A stretch of DNA of 64,000 nucleotides from an uncultured Lachnospiraceae bacterium (GCA_947648875.1 CANSPM010000005.1:1-64000), one strand, 5' to 3'; shown: positions 51,284 through 60,960, counted from the stretch's first letter. The notes: generated from the sequence alone by a model not told the origin. Program-made: numbers and translations.

Positions 51284-53299
51284 TCATGGCAACAGGCTTC
51301 CGATCTGGTATACCAGTGTAGTTACACCCCAAGCCAACGCCAGTTCAAAGGCAATCATTTTCAGGGTAAATATCCAGGAACCGCTCTCTTTTTTTACGGT
51401 GGCCACCGTAGCCACACAGGGCACATACAACAGACAGAACAGCATCAAGCAGTAGGCGTTCAAAGGTCCGAAGCCGGGATAAGCCGCCTGCACATTAGCG
51501 ATAATGGTCTCCATGCCCGCCGCTGAATTGGCATTGGATACACCAAAGAGCACCGCAAAACTGGACACCACCACTTCCTTGGCGGAAATTCCGGACAAGA
51601 GTGCCACACCGATCTGCCACATGCCCAGTCCCGCCGGAGATAACACCGGCGCCAAAAATCGCCCGATCACCGCGCCAAAGCTGTCTGCGGGATTGTCCAC
51701 CATGCCTTCCATGCCAAAGTTCAGCACAAACCAGATTACTATAGAAGCCAGGAAAATAGTGGTTCCTGCCTTTGAGAGATAATCCCTCACCTTGTTGAAC
51801 ACATAAATTCGGATCGTACGGGCGTTTGGTCTCTTATACTCCGGCAGCTCAATCAACAGGGAGTCATTGGTCTTCCCCTTCTCCAGTCGGTTAATCACCC
51901 TGGCGGATAAAATGGCGATTACCATGCCCACCACATACAGAGAGAATGCCACGATCCCTGCGCATTTCGGGAAAAACATACCGGAAAATAACACATAGAT
52001 AGGCAGTCTGGCCGAACAGGACATAAAGGGCGTCACCAACATGGTCTTACGCCGGTCGCGCTCCGTCTCCAGCGCCCTGGTGGCCATGATGGCGGGCACG
52101 GTACAGCCAAACCCCAGGATCATGGGCAGGAATGCCTTTCCCGACAGGCCCACCTTCCCCATGACAGAATCCATCACATAGGCAACTCTGGACATATAGC
52201 CGCTGTCCTCCAGCACTGCCAGAGCCAGAAAAAGGATAAAGATATTGGGCAGAAAAGTCAGGATTCCCCCCACTCCGGCGATAATGCCGTCCACCACCAG
52301 AGACTGGAGCCAGCCCGCCACATGCATGGCCGCAAACAGTCCGTTCACGGAATGAGAAAAAAGTTCCAGCCCCTGTTCGAACACTCCTTTTAGCAGATCT
52401 CCCACGGTAAAAGTCAAAAAGAACACCAGACACATAATCAGCAAAAATATGGGTACCCCCAACACCGGATGGGTCAGCAGCCGGTCCGCCCTGTCCGTGG
52501 TGGCCGCCTTTTTATCCCTGTGGAACAGAGTATCCGCCACCACATGCTCAATGTAGGCATATTTGCACTGTATAATATCTTTTTCATAGCTTCGGTCCAC
52601 CACGTTGACGGTCTGGATGGGATGCTCTTTCCTTACCTCCTCGTCATCCTCCAGCAGCTTGATAGCATGCCATCTGACGGAAGAATGGGTGGGATAATGC
52701 GCCTGCATCATCACGGACAGCTTGGCAATCCTGTCCTCAATCTCTTGAGGATAGTCCAATATGTATTCCTCCGCACCCTCTTCATAATGATGAATCACAG
52801 CATGGAGCAGGATATCCAGCCCCGTGCGTCTGGCGGCGGATACCGGCACCACCGGGATACCGCCCAAAAGTTCCGGCAGACGGTGCAGATCAATCTCCAT
52901 CCCCCTCTCTTTTACAATGTCCATCATATTCAGAGCCAATACCACCGGTTTCCCCAGTTCCAGCAGCTGTAGTGTCAGATAGAGATTGCGCTCCAGAGCG
53001 GAGGCGTCCACAATATTGACAATCACGTCAATATCGTCATCCATAACACAACTACGGGTTACTTTCTCTTCTATAGTATAGCAGGTCAGGGAATAGATGC
53101 CCGGCGTGTCCACCAGTTTGATTCCCATGCCCTCATACGCCGTCTCTCCCTCCACTTTTTCCACCGTAACCCCGGGCCAGTTGGCCACCTTCAGCCGGGA
53201 GCCTGTAAGGGCATTGAACAGGGTGGTCTTGCCACAGTTGGGATTGCCCACGCAGGCCACATGAATGTATTTTTTGTCAGGTGTATTTTGTTTCTCCAT
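51284..53299 (-). CDS. feoB: Ferrous iron transport protein B
   Basis: VACVGNPNCGKTTLFNALTGS, DTPGIYSL, multi-TM core with GFGCTVPAIMATRALE. Confidence 0.95.
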   Translation of the reverse strand: MEKQNTPDKKYIHVACVGNPNCGKTTLFNALTGSRLKVANWPGVTVEKVEGETAYEGMGIKLVDTPGIYSLTCYTIEEKVTRSCVMDDDIDVIVNIVDASALERNLYLTLQLLELGKPVVLALNMMDIVKERGMEIDLHRLPELLGGIPVVPVSAARRTGLDILLHAVIHHYEEGAEEYILDYPQEIEDRIAKLSVMMQAHYPTHSSVRWHAIKLLEDDEEVRKEHPIQTVNVVDRSYEKDIIQCKYAYIEHVVADTLFHRDKKAATTDRADRLLTHPVLGVPIFLLIMCLVFFLTFTVGDLLKGVFEQGLELFSHSVNGLFAAMHVAGWLQSLVVDGIIAGVGGILTFLPNIFILFLALAVLEDSGYMSRVAYVMDSVMGKVGLSGKAFLPMILGFGCTVPAIMATRALETERDRRKTMLVTPFMSCSARLPIYVLFSGMFFPKCAGIVAFSLYVVGMVIAILSARVINRLEKGKTNDSLLIELPEYKRPNARTIRIYVFNKVRDYLSKAGTTIFLASIVIWFVLNFGMEGMVDNPADSFGAVIGRFLAPVLSPAGLGMWQIGVALLSGISAKEVVVSSFAVLFGVSNANSAAGMETIIANVQAAYPGFGPLNAYCLMLFCLLYVPCVATVATVKKESGSWIFTLKMIAFELALAWGVTTLVYQIGSLLP

Positions 53300-53366
53300 T
53301 ATATCCTCTTTTCGTCGTATCAGATGCTTTTTCAGGGTCTGGCACAAGCCGGTTTTCATCTATCCA

Positions 53367-54218
53367 TCATGGAAATGTGTCGGTGGAATGAACTCCCGGA
53401 ACATCCGTGTCATATTCCTCGTAACCGATCATTTCAAAGTCTCCATTCCGGTATTTATATTCGTAAGTTGCGGACGAACTTACGCTGTCGACCGCCCAGC
53501 CACGGATCACCTGTTCCTCCTCATCAGCCGCATAGTTGGGAATCTTTTCAAATCCCGACTTATAGTGATAGAAACCATTTTCATACACATAGACGCCGTA
53601 TATATAATCCCCCCTGCTTCCATTCTGTCCCAGACTGATAACCAGATCTTCCCTGCCATCAAAAGTAACGTCCTCAAAATACGCCTCAAAGTCGCAGGCA
53701 TCCCATACATAACGGTCTTTTGAATGGTTCTCCCAATCCTTGGATGGATAATCCACATGCAGCACCCGGATGTCCTCTCCCTCCAGGAAGAAAAACCAGT
53801 CCTCTTTATGCCGGTAATTGTCTGGCGGATATTCCCTGTACTGTACCCGTACCCGCAGACAGCTTTTCATTTCGTTCACCCACTCAAAAGCTTCTATCTC
53901 CGTGTCATCGCATGAAATCATGTTTTCTTTTATATTATCCGTTACGCTTTCAACCAGCTTGACCCCCTGCTCATTTTCCCCTATGCCCGGAGGTATCTGA
54001 TCTCGCAGGCCTGCAATATCTGCCGGAGGCCCTTTTTCCGCATGGGCAGAAGACGTCATGGCATCCACAGGCTCTTGTCCGCCGCAAGCTGTCATGGACA
54101 TGAATATCTGCCACGCCATAATCATACCGAACAGTCTGTAACACACTGGCTTTCCCCGTCTTGCGACAGTATTTCTGCGCAGTTTCCACCACATATAAAT
54201 CAGCCTTCCGCCAGACAT
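53367..54218 (-). CDS. Hypothetical lipoprotein between feoA and feoB
   Basis: N-terminal hydrophobic segment with lipobox-like SMTACGG; start uncertain. Confidence 0.65.
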   Translation of the reverse strand: MSGGRLIYMWWKLRRNTVARRGKPVCYRLFGMIMAWQIFMSMTACGGQEPVDAMTSSAHAEKGPPADIAGLRDQIPPGIGENEQGVKLVESVTDNIKENMISCDDTEIEAFEWVNEMKSCLRVRVQYREYPPDNYRHKEDWFFFLEGEDIRVLHVDYPSKDWENHSKDRYVWDACDFEAYFEDVTFDGREDLVISLGQNGSRGDYIYGVYVYENGFYHYKSGFEKIPNYAADEEEQVIRGWAVDSVSSSATYEYKYRNGDFEMIGYEEYDTDVPGVHSTDTFP

Positions 54219-54460
54219 TCTCTGACTTCTATGTTGGCAGACAAATGCCTGCCCAGAGCCAGCCGCGTCCCTCTTACCTGGATGATCAGCGCCCCCTGTT
54301 TTTTTCGATTGAGCACCCTGATCCTGGTGCCGTCATTGAGTCCCAGAGCCTGTAGCCGCCGAGTCACGGCCTCCTCCACATACAGGCCCTCCACCAGATA
54401 TTCCTGTTCTTTCCTCGCTTCGTACAATGTCATACTTTCCATCCCCATACTACAGGCCAA
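54200..54460 (-). CDS. feoA: FeoA-domain protein
   Basis: MTLYEARKEQEYLVEGLYVEEAVTRRLQALGLNDGTRIRVLNRKKQGALIIQVRGTRLALGRHLSANIEV. Confidence 0.85.
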   Translation of the reverse strand: MACSMGMESMTLYEARKEQEYLVEGLYVEEAVTRRLQALGLNDGTRIRVLNRKKQGALIIQVRGTRLALGRHLSANIEVRECLAEG

Positions 54461-54565
54461 TCCAGCCAGACTATGCCGCCACTATTCATGCACTGCCTTT
54501 TAACATACTAATTATAGTCCTCCGCAGCTAACTCGTCAATAAGAAAGCATTTCTCAGACAATAAA

Positions 54566-54600
54566 ACAGGCTTTCCCTTCTGTTACACCGGAAAGCCTGT
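54566..54600 (-). terminator. Intrinsic terminator downstream of ppa
   Basis: 11-bp perfect stem ACAGGCTTTCC/GGAAAGCCTGT followed by TTTTATTG. Confidence 0.8.
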
Positions 54601-54609
54601 CCCCACTTT

Positions 54610-55170
54610 TTACCAACCCTTTACAAAGGTATCAATATAATTGTTCAGGCATTTCTCAATGACCTGTATAGCCTCTTCCCGATTCCCTTTCTCGTTTACG
54701 GCTGTAGTCTTGTTTTCCAGTGCCTTGTACACTGTAAAGAAATGTTCCATCTCCTGCACCAGATGGGGCGGCAATTCGGAAATATCGTGGTAAATATTAT
54801 AATTGGGATCATTAAATGGCACAGCAATGATCTTCTCATCGTTCTTGCCATTATCCAACATGGAGATCACACCGATGGGATAAGCACGAACCAGCGTCAG
54901 GGGCTGCACTGGCTCCGAACACAGAAGAAGCACATCCAGAGGATCGCCGTCATCGCCGTAAGTACGGGGAATAAAACCGTAATTGGCCGGATAGTGAGTG
55001 GACGTATGCAGTATCCTGTCGAGAATCAAAAAGCCTGTCTCCTTGTCCAACTCGTATTTATTCTTGCTGCCCTTGGAAATCTCAATCACGCAGATAAAGT
55101 CCGTGGGCTTGATCCGGCTGGTGCTGATACTGTGCCAGATACTGCCGTTCACCTGTTTTGTCTCACTCAT
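54610..55170 (-). CDS. ppa: Inorganic pyrophosphatase
   Basis: HYPANYGFIPRTYGDDGDPLDVLLLC; start chosen at MSETKQ. Confidence 0.93.
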   Translation of the reverse strand: MSETKQVNGSIWHSISTSRIKPTDFICVIEISKGSKNKYELDKETGFLILDRILHTSTHYPANYGFIPRTYGDDGDPLDVLLLCSEPVQPLTLVRAYPIGVISMLDNGKNDEKIIAVPFNDPNYNIYHDISELPPHLVQEMEHFFTVYKALENKTTAVNEKGNREEAIQVIEKCLNNYIDTFVKGW

Positions 55171-55350
55171 TTTTGCATCCTCCTCGTATATGGAACATAT
55201 CAAACAATTCTCTTCGATTTTGAACCTAATTATATACTTCCCGATTGTTACGGTCAATAGCTTTGCGCCACTTTTCAAAAGCATTTCACAAATACTTCTC
55301 TTCATCATACTATAATACTAACTAATCCCGCAAATTATGAAAGGAGCAGC

Positions 55351-55524
55351 ATGAAAGACTTCGGTTTTGACGGCAACTGTGATAAATTTCCAGTGGGCAT
55401 GGCCTATGTGCCCTGGCAGCAGTTTGACAAAATCTGTGATAATCTGGAAGAAGGCTTCCGCATCGGAACCATCTTTCCTGAACTAAATAAACCCTTTACA
55501 GGAAGGAGATGCGTGAAATGTTAA
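55351..55524 (+). CDS. cotJA: Spore coat-associated protein CotJA (57 aa, below the ORF-track cutoff)
   Basis: MKDFGFDGNCDKFPVGMAYVPWQQFDKICDNLEEGFRIGTIFPELNKPFTGRRCVKC*; RBS AAGGAG. Confidence 0.88.
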   Translation: MKDFGFDGNCDKFPVGMAYVPWQQFDKICDNLEEGFRIGTIFPELNKPFTGRRCVKC

Positions 55525-55775
55525 GTCAGGAAGGAATGCGTATGCTGAATGATATCAGCATTGTGGACTTTGTGCTGGTGGATTTGTCCCTGTATCTGGA
55601 CACCCACCCGTTTGATCAGGAAGCCATGGAATACTTTAACCACTATGTGAGAATCAAAAACAAGATGAGCCGTGATTTCTCCATGCGGTTTTTCCCCCTC
55701 ACAACGGACCAGGCAGAATCTAAAAAAGAATGGAGATGGGGCGCCGCTCCTCTTCCATGGGAAGGAGAGTGTTAA
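55509..55775 (+). CDS. cotJB: Spore coat protein CotJB
   Basis: MLNDISIVDFVLVDLSLYLDTHPFDQEAMEYFNHYVRIKNKM. Confidence 0.88.
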   Translation: MREMLSQEGMRMLNDISIVDFVLVDLSLYLDTHPFDQEAMEYFNHYVRIKNKMSRDFSMRFFPLTTDQAESKKEWRWGAAPLPWEGEC

Positions 55776-55778
55776 TCT

Positions 55779-56447
55779 ATGTGGAGTTATGAACGCAGAC
55801 TGCAATTTCCCGTTAACATCAAAGAGCCCAACGCCCAGCTGGCTCAGGTCATCATCTCCCAGTTCGGCGGACCCGACGGCGAACTGGCCGCCAGCATGCG
55901 TTACCTGTCCCAGAAATTCGCCACTCCTTATAAAGAAGTGGCCGGGCTGCTCAACGACATCGGCACGGAGGAGTTGGGACATCTGGAGATTATCGGCGCC
56001 ATCGTCTTTCAGCTCACCCGCAACCTTTGCATGGAAGAAATCGAAAAGAGCGGCTTCGATAAGTACTATGTAGATCACACGCTGGGGATCTGGCCCCAGG
56101 CGGCCGGCGGCATCCCCTTCAACGCCTGCGAATTTCAGTCCAAGGGGGATATTATCACGGACCTGTTCGAGGATATGGCTGCGGAACAGAAAGCCCGCAG
56201 CACCTATGACAATATCCTGCGTCTGGTAGATGACCCGGATGTATGCGCTCCCATCCAATTCCTGCGGGAGCGGGAAATCGTCCACTTTCAGAGATTCGGT
56301 GAAGCCCTGCGCCTCACCCAGGATAAATTGGACAGCAGAAACTTCTACGCTTTCAACCCTGGCTTTGACCGTTGCAAGGATTGTGACGACACACCTTCAC
56401 CCACGCCGGGATGTGACTGTGGATGCGACTGCGGATGTGACAACTAG
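55779..56447 (+). CDS. cotJC: CotJC, manganese-catalase family spore coat protein
   Basis: MWSYERRLQFPVNIKEPNAQLAQVIISQFGGPDGELAASMRYLSQ ... EELGHLEIIGAIVFQL. Confidence 0.93.
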   Translation: MWSYERRLQFPVNIKEPNAQLAQVIISQFGGPDGELAASMRYLSQKFATPYKEVAGLLNDIGTEELGHLEIIGAIVFQLTRNLCMEEIEKSGFDKYYVDHTLGIWPQAAGGIPFNACEFQSKGDIITDLFEDMAAEQKARSTYDNILRLVDDPDVCAPIQFLREREIVHFQRFGEALRLTQDKLDSRNFYAFNPGFDRCKDCDDTPSPTPGCDCGCDCGCDN

Positions 56448-56524
56448 CACAGGAAGAGCTTCCGAAAACGGCCCACAAAAAGTGGGCCGCAGGGAAGTTC
56501 CAACTTAGGATGCAATGCCGCTTC

Positions 56525-57133
56525 CTATTGTTCCGCCTCTTTTCCTTTTCTCAAAATAAATTTTTCCCCCACATAGGTGCGCACCGGGTTTCCTCTTACA
56601 ATGCGGCTATGCTCCCGCCAGGCAGCGTTTATCTGTTCCTCCTGCTGCTCCCGTTGTAACTTGGCCAGCTTCTTCCGCAATATCTCCATAGCTTTTTGCC
56701 TGTTTTGATATTGACTTCTCTCCTGGGTGGATTGGGCCGTAAGAGCGGTGGGAACATGAATGATCCGCACCCCGCTCTCCACCTTGTTCACGTTCTGCCC
56801 GCCTTTCCCGCCACAGTGAAACTTCTCAATACGATACTCCTCTTCTGCCCCGATCTCCGCCTGATCCGGAAGAACGCTCACATCCACATACCAGTTCTTT
56901 CTCTTGTGATTTTTTCGAAACGGACTTGGACAGATCCATAATACCGTTCCCTCCAGGTTGCTCAGATCCTGTTTTGTCCGAAAACGAATAGAATCAAAAC
57001 AATTCTTTTCAGCCCCTCTGGTCTCCGACAGAATCTCCAGGTCTCCGTACTCTTCCTGCAATGCCTCATACAGCTTTGCCACCGCCAGCTGACATTCGGA
57101 AGGTCCCTGCCCGGAACTGATCTGAATAATCAT
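56525..57133 (-). CDS. prfH: Peptide chain release factor H-like protein
   Basis: FHCGGKGGQNVNKVESGVRIIHVPTALTAQSTQERSQYQNRQKA; short, single-domain RF with GGQ; adjacent to rtcB. Confidence 0.9.
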   Translation of the reverse strand: MIIQISSGQGPSECQLAVAKLYEALQEEYGDLEILSETRGAEKNCFDSIRFRTKQDLSNLEGTVLWICPSPFRKNHKRKNWYVDVSVLPDQAEIGAEEEYRIEKFHCGGKGGQNVNKVESGVRIIHVPTALTAQSTQERSQYQNRQKAMEILRKKLAKLQREQQEEQINAAWREHSRIVRGNPVRTYVGEKFILRKGKEAEQ

Positions 57134-57167
57134 ATATTTCCTCCACATTCACATTTAAATATGCCTG

Positions 57168-58277
57168 TTACAACTTGCTTCCCGCCTTAAAATTATATAC
57201 CGGCCTTAAAATATCCGTAATGGCAACCGTATCCCCGATCCGCTCCGCAATGTCCGCAAGAGAGCGGTAAGCAAAAGGGGCTTCATCCAATGTCTCCACT
57301 CCCACGCAACTGCTGTAGATACCTTTCATCTCTTTCTTGAAAGACGACACTGTATATTGTCTCTTTACGTCCTCCCGTTTAAGCCTCCTGCCGGAGCCGT
57401 GGGGAGCGCTGCAATTCCAATCCGGATTGCCCTTTCCGGTCCCCATAATAATTCCCTCTTTCATATTGACGGGAATGAGCACCCTCTCACCGCTCCCGGC
57501 AGAAATGGATCCCTTGTGCAGGATGCCAGCGTCATCCAGATAATTGTGCGCCACCGAAAACTGCTCCGCGACTTTCCATTTCATACCCTTAACGATCTCC
57601 CGCACTATAATATGCCTGTTCCACTCGGCATACTGCTGGATCAGCCGTACATCCTCCACGTAGGCCTTTCTGTCTTCTCCCTCCAGATAACTCATATAGT
57701 AGGGGACTTCCCTGCCCTGTTCCTTCAGGCGGCTGTTTGCCAGTTTCGTATAGTATTCCGCCACTTCCTCTCCAAGATGCCTGCTGCCTGTATGCACCAC
57801 AAGATACATACCGCCATCCTTGTCTCTGTCCAATTCTATAAAATGGTTGCCGCCTCCCAATGTGCCCAGGCTTCTCTGTGCCCTTTCCCTGGAGATATGC
57901 CTGATACAGTGAAGCTCCTCACAGGAAAACTCCTCCGCCAGCCAGTGAGCCCTGTCGCGTATGGCAAAACCCGACGGCACGTTCTCCCGTATGACTCTGT
58001 CCAGCTTCTGAAACTCCGCATTCCCCCTGTTCAACTTCACACAGGTCATCCCGCAGCCGATATCTACCCCCAAAAGCTGGGGAATCACCCTGTCGGTCAC
58101 CGTCATTGTAAGTCCGATGGGCCCCACCTTACCGGGATGAATATCCGGCATCACACAGATTCTGCTCCCCCGGGCCACCTCGTTGTCACATATCATCTTA
58201 ACCTGCGCCTCCGCGTAGGGCTCCACATCCTCTGTGAATATCTTCGCCTCGGCATATATCCCTTTTACTGTTTTCAT
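57168..58277 (-). CDS. rtcB: RtcB-family RNA ligase
   Basis: GVDIGCGMTCVKL, LGTLGGGNHFIEL, VVHTGSRHLGEEVA, VAHNYLD, SAPHGSGRRLKR. Confidence 0.93.
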   Translation of the reverse strand: MKTVKGIYAEAKIFTEDVEPYAEAQVKMICDNEVARGSRICVMPDIHPGKVGPIGLTMTVTDRVIPQLLGVDIGCGMTCVKLNRGNAEFQKLDRVIRENVPSGFAIRDRAHWLAEEFSCEELHCIRHISRERAQRSLGTLGGGNHFIELDRDKDGGMYLVVHTGSRHLGEEVAEYYTKLANSRLKEQGREVPYYMSYLEGEDRKAYVEDVRLIQQYAEWNRHIIVREIVKGMKWKVAEQFSVAHNYLDDAGILHKGSISAGSGERVLIPVNMKEGIIMGTGKGNPDWNCSAPHGSGRRLKREDVKRQYTVSSFKKEMKGIYSSCVGVETLDEAPFAYRSLADIAERIGDTVAITDILRPVYNFKAGSKL

Positions 58278-58299
58278 ATTATTATGTCTCCTCAGATTT

Positions 58300-58401
58300 T
58301 CAAAAAAGGCATAAAAAAAACACCATCAAAGGTGTTGTGAGAGTTGCCATGCCTTTGATTACCGTTCTTGCTGTTCTGTTTTTCAAACTTCCCTTACACA
58401 T
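58300..58401 (-). CDS. Putative 33-aa leader ORF upstream of rtcB
   Basis: MCKGSLKNRTARTVIKGMATLTTPLMVFFLCLF*; GGAGGG 6 nt before the ATG; overlaps the leader terminator. Confidence 0.5.
   Translation of the reverse strand: MCKGSLKNRTARTVIKGMATLTTPLMVFFLCLF
58313..58336 (-). terminator. Short intrinsic terminator/attenuator in the rtcB leader
   Basis: AACACC-TTTGAT-GGTGTT stem-loop followed by T-run on the minus strand. Confidence 0.6.
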
Positions 58402-58448
58402 GGCAATCCCTCCTTTTCGTCAGTATACTCCCTTTTGTCAACGAATAA

Positions 58449-58477
58449 ATCATAACATAAATAAATAAGGTTGGCAA
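58449..58477 (-). promoter_or_regulatory. Putative sigma-A promoter for the rtcB-prfH leader
   Basis: TTGCCA-N17-TATGAT on the minus strand. Confidence 0.65.
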
Positions 58478-58507
58478 GAGGCAGGATAAATATAATTTTA
58501 CATTCTG

Positions 58508-60055
58508 TCAGGGCTTTTCATAGATCGCTTCCAGGCCATACCAGAGCGCCACATGCCCATCAATTCTTCCCGAGTCATTCTCAGGAACCTCCGTAATTTC
58601 TGTCACCCAAAGGGGGTATGCGCGCACAATATAAGGCGGTACATACACGGTCTCAAAGCTCCAGCTATTTTCTCTGTATATGTTCAGCCTTTGAAGATAC
58701 TCATGCCAGTACTGTATCCCTTCCCCCTCCACAGTCATCCGAAAAGCGCCATAGCTGACAAAAGTGGCTTTTCTGGATACTTCGTCCATTTTCAAAAAGC
58801 AGCCGAAGCCCAGCAACAACAAAGCCAGTTGTACTGCCGTCCAGTGAAAAACATTTCTTCCATGAAAGGGAATTATTTTTTCACACACCCGAACTCTGTG
58901 TGTAATCCAACCGCAAAGATAGGTTTCCAGCAACAGAAGCCCAATCATCAAAAACATTTTACAGATATTCTGATTTCTGGATATGGGCCAATAGCCAAGG
59001 GCATAAAAGCCCGGGGCAAACATGGAGGCGTACAGACAATACAGCCCTGCGGCCACCGCCAGCGGACAGCGAAACGAAAAATTTTTCACACGGCTTGTTG
59101 CCTTCAAAAGAACCGGCAACAACAAAATCAATAGAACACATACATATACATCCACCCACGACAGCATCTGAGAAAAAGAATAGGAAAAGCACTCGCCTAT
59201 TGTCCACAGAACCCCTTTTTGCACATAGTTTGCCTGCCGCACCGCATTTCCCGGTGCCAGTATATTGACCAGAAATCCCGTCTCTCCCACCAGAAAAGGA
59301 ATTGTGAACCACAGATTACGCCTGTCCTTGCGCATCCTCCACAAAACAAAGGCAACCATCTCCAGCAAGAACAAAATCTCCGCAGTCAGCAATGCCGTCG
59401 AGAAGTTGGCGCCCGCCGCCATGAAAGCGCCTCCCGCGCATGCGCACAGCGCCGAAATCCATCCCGCCCTTTTACCTTTGCGGCGGTATAATCTCTCAAA
59501 AAACAGCACAGCAAAGCCCACTGTCAGATTAAAAAAACCCTGCATGAACACATAGTGAACCGCCGCGTTATAATAATACATCCCCGATGCAGGGGTATAC
59601 ATAAACACACACTGCATCACTGTAGCCACCATGACAACGGACACGCAGGTATACATATCCAGTCCAAATAAACGACCCGCTATGGCGTACAACAGCACAG
59701 CCGTGGAAATACCGGTCATACCAATCATCATATAGGGAACCACATGGACATACTGTTCCCCGAACGCCATGGGGGAGATGGCAAAGAAAAAAACAGAGCT
59801 GTAAGTCCCCTGCCACTTCATGTAGGTATCCGCCACCGTGGAAAAAGCTGTTTTCAGCACCTCGAACAGATTATGGGTATTCAACCAGGTGCAGTGGACA
59901 TGAAAGGGAAAACGCAGATCATCCCCCAGCCCATGGTTATAGCGCCCAATGTACAGGAGAGGCGCGATGAAGAGCAAACATCCCAGTATTGTAAAACAGC
60001 AGAACGCCTTCCGGGTTAAAAACTCCCGCTCCAGTTTTCCAAGTATTTCTCTCAT
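58508..60055 (-). CDS. Multi-TM membrane protein (DUF6056-like)
   Basis: Many TM segments; GLGDDLRFPFHVH after TM1; start chosen at MREILGKLEREF. Confidence 0.65.
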   Translation of the reverse strand: MREILGKLEREFLTRKAFCCFTILGCLLFIAPLLYIGRYNHGLGDDLRFPFHVHCTWLNTHNLFEVLKTAFSTVADTYMKWQGTYSSVFFFAISPMAFGEQYVHVVPYMMIGMTGISTAVLLYAIAGRLFGLDMYTCVSVVMVATVMQCVFMYTPASGMYYYNAAVHYVFMQGFFNLTVGFAVLFFERLYRRKGKRAGWISALCACAGGAFMAAGANFSTALLTAEILFLLEMVAFVLWRMRKDRRNLWFTIPFLVGETGFLVNILAPGNAVRQANYVQKGVLWTIGECFSYSFSQMLSWVDVYVCVLLILLLPVLLKATSRVKNFSFRCPLAVAAGLYCLYASMFAPGFYALGYWPISRNQNICKMFLMIGLLLLETYLCGWITHRVRVCEKIIPFHGRNVFHWTAVQLALLLLGFGCFLKMDEVSRKATFVSYGAFRMTVEGEGIQYWHEYLQRLNIYRENSWSFETVYVPPYIVRAYPLWVTEITEVPENDSGRIDGHVALWYGLEAIYEKP

Positions 60056-60312
60056 TCCGTATTCTCCTTTTGTTTCGGCAAATTCCAAATCCCACGTGGG
60101 AATCATAAGCGCTATCCGGCCTCCGGACTCCTTTGTCCCAGTCACCCACTGGAGAATGACTCTTACTGAGCCGCCCTTACATGCCATCATGTAACTAGAT
60201 TATATACGGTTTTTGTCCCTTTCGGGTCTGCCGCAGGCAGACATCCCCCCTTTCTCTCTAGATTATTCAGAACTTCTGTTCCGTACCTGCCAATCGGTAT
60301 CCCCTCCTCAAA

Positions 60313-60456
60313 TTACGCGCGTATGGGAATGCCAATCAAGTAGGGGAGATTTTTTCTCCCCTCATCTACACCGCCTGAGCCTTTATTCGCACAAACCCTT
60401 TTATATGCGGCATTCACGTTGTCATTGGATAGTATCTTTTCTAACAGCTCTGACAT
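60313..60456 (-). pseudogene. Truncated group II intron-encoded protein (N-terminal stub)
   Basis: MSELLEKILSNDNVNAAYKRVCANKGSGGVD matches the N-terminus typical of LtrA-like intron RTs; homology stops after GVD, ORF ends 16 codons later. Confidence 0.75.
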
Positions 60457-60958
60457 TGCTTTGGGGGCTTTCTCCTTTCCGTTCCTTCGGATTCGCCCTA
60501 AGTTGCGCAGTACCTGCTCATCTACGTTTTGCCTTTCCCGCTGTCAGGTATTCCATGAGGCATACATTTGACTACATGGTTACATTGTTCAGCCCTTCGC
60601 CAATACCTATTTCAGGGCTTTGTCTACTACGGCTTCTGCTGACTTCTCACAATTCGTCGTTACTATGGCCAATATCTCCGCCCGTGAGACCTCACGGGAT
60701 AAGCCTGCCAGTCTTTCCTCATCTACCTGCCTGATTTATGCAAATGGGTTACGGTTGCCTTTAGGACTTCGCTGTCTTGTGCCAGCTTATCCACATGTAC
60801 GCCTTATATCAGATTTCTGTTCGTCAAGCTACGATTTCACTATCCCTTCTTCTCGCCTGTACCTCACGATACAAACCTTGGGAGTCGCTCTGGGGTTCGC
60901 CGGCTACTACGCCCCTTGTAGACTTTCACCACAGACTGACGGCATGCCCGTCATACAC
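60313..60958 (-). mobile_element. Group II intron remnant: 5' domains plus start of the RT, 3' part missing
   Basis: Non-coding GTGTATGACGGG... leader of about 500 nt with ATCTGATATAAGGCGTA as in LtrB-type introns, leading into the RT N-terminus. Confidence 0.65.
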
Positions 60959-60960
60959 AA

